Shown: positions 63,702 to 64,000 of the stretch, piece after piece
Layout: each line of letters opens with the position of its first letter
How positions within the stretch are numbered: the stretch's first letter is position 1
Assembly: GCA_020540725.1 (NCBI GenBank)
Contig: JAJBSL010000006.1
Span: forward strand, 62,001-126,000
Direction: 5' to 3'
From: Lachnospiraceae bacterium EP-SM-12S-S03
GTDB lineage: Bacteria; Bacillota; Clostridia; Lachnospirales; Lachnospiraceae
DNA length: 64,000 nt
Program-made: the position numbers and the translations under genes
The notes under the pieces: model-generated
Seen by the model: only the letters and a program-made list of their open reading frames with translations
Databases searched by the model: none
What the model was told of the DNA's origin: nothing

Positions 63702-64000
63702 TTACACCTCAATCTCTAACATCCTTTTCCCCAAATACCATGCTCCGATGTATATAGCCAGACATCCGCTCATCACTACAACTCCTGCCACACTTCCATA
63801 AAGTACCGACATAAATTCAGGAAAGCTTATTTTCATATAAACAATAATTCCAAGAGGAATCATCGTCATGATCTGAAATTCCATCTTCTTTGCAGCAATC
63901 ATTGTCTCGATTTCTTGTTTGACCTCCATACCGGTACAGATCTTATCTATAGTATTTTTCAACACCTGGATCATATCTCCGCCACTTCTTTTCAAAGTCG
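63702..64000 (-). CDS. TadB-like platform protein, C-terminal part (runs off the window)
   Basis: About 100 residues, the end of a T2SSF-domain protein: LKRSGGDMIQVLKNTIDKIC and two hydrophobic helices (IMTMIPLGIIVYMKI, GVVVMSGCLAIYIGAWYL). It overlaps the next gene by its stop. The start and ATPase genes of the Tad locus are expected beyond 64000. Confidence 0.85.
   Translation of the reverse strand, partial: TLKRSGGDMIQVLKNTIDKICTGMEVKQEIETMIAAKKMEFQIMTMIPLGIIVYMKISFPEFMSVLYGSVAGVVVMSGCLAIYIGAWYLGKRMLEIEV

Overview
The window looks like chromosomal DNA of an AT-rich Gram-positive gut anaerobe of the Lachnospiraceae (Bacillota, Clostridia). This is inferred from strong AGGAGG-type ribosome sites, a methionine T-box, lipobox-bearing substrate-binding proteins, a Lachnospiraceae-style Tad pilus locus (Flp1-like pilin, DUF5702, TadE, A24 peptidase), a DUF6147 protein, a TSCPD protein and a TraX-like protein. 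I see no rRNA, tRNA, CRISPR array, phage or transposase gene.

Layout. 1-6205: a catabolic operon on the minus strand (GlpA-like oxidoreductase, second FAD/NAD oxidoreductase, DUF1667 Cys protein, AGPS-like FAD oxidase, FGGY kinase) with a divergent TetR regulator. 6316-11720: a complete oligopeptide ABC importer. 11885-15546: a methyltransferase and a large anchored protein whose C-terminus resembles a dead C39 peptidase. 15858-19160: a two-component system. 19340-24869: citrate synthase, hydrolase, PHP phosphoesterase, rsmA, an AIM24-like protein and a glutaredoxin-like protein. 24977-27398: an iron alcohol dehydrogenase under a textbook MerR promoter, and a TRIC-like channel. 27653-29904: TraX-like and XRE proteins and a GNAT gene broken by an early stop. 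30743-33235: tatD and metG, the latter behind a Met T-box.

33478-45778 is a coherent accessory island: an ABC importer, M20 dipeptidase and GntR regulator in one operon; an ATC-hydrolase-family protein with peptidase T on the other strand; and an L-cysteine desulfidase-family protein with a zinc-type UroD/methyltransferase. The importer and desulfidase promoters share an identical 19-bp candidate operator. I infer a system that imports a cysteine-containing peptide or cyclic cysteine derivative, releases cysteine and degrades it to sulfide, ammonia and pyruvate.

45982-57940 is mostly housekeeping and signalling: aconitase-like hydratase with a CdaR-type regulator, pgi, a nucleosidase, TSCPD and DUF6147 proteins, an ECF sigma factor and a likely anti-sigma partner separated by murG, HIT and a small kinase. 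A rhomboid protease follows. 58538-64000 is the 3' part of a Tad pilus operon.

Three features stand out as possibly undescribed. (1) A perfect 25-bp inverted repeat surrounds 125 bp at the 5' end of a TadE-like gene. The arm carries the ribosome site and ATG, and inversion would replace the N-terminus with a 15-codon frame ending in TAG, so this looks like an intragenic phase switch of the pilus. (2) Two copies of a small structured RNA candidate lie 3.1 kb apart (24398-24532 and 27490-27632), with compensatory stem changes and an exposed CCCCCCTCATAA segment that could pair with ribosome sites. (3) A highly folded element of about 133 nt sits just downstream of the DUF6147 gene. All positions and starts are from reading the sequence only; no database or folding program was used.
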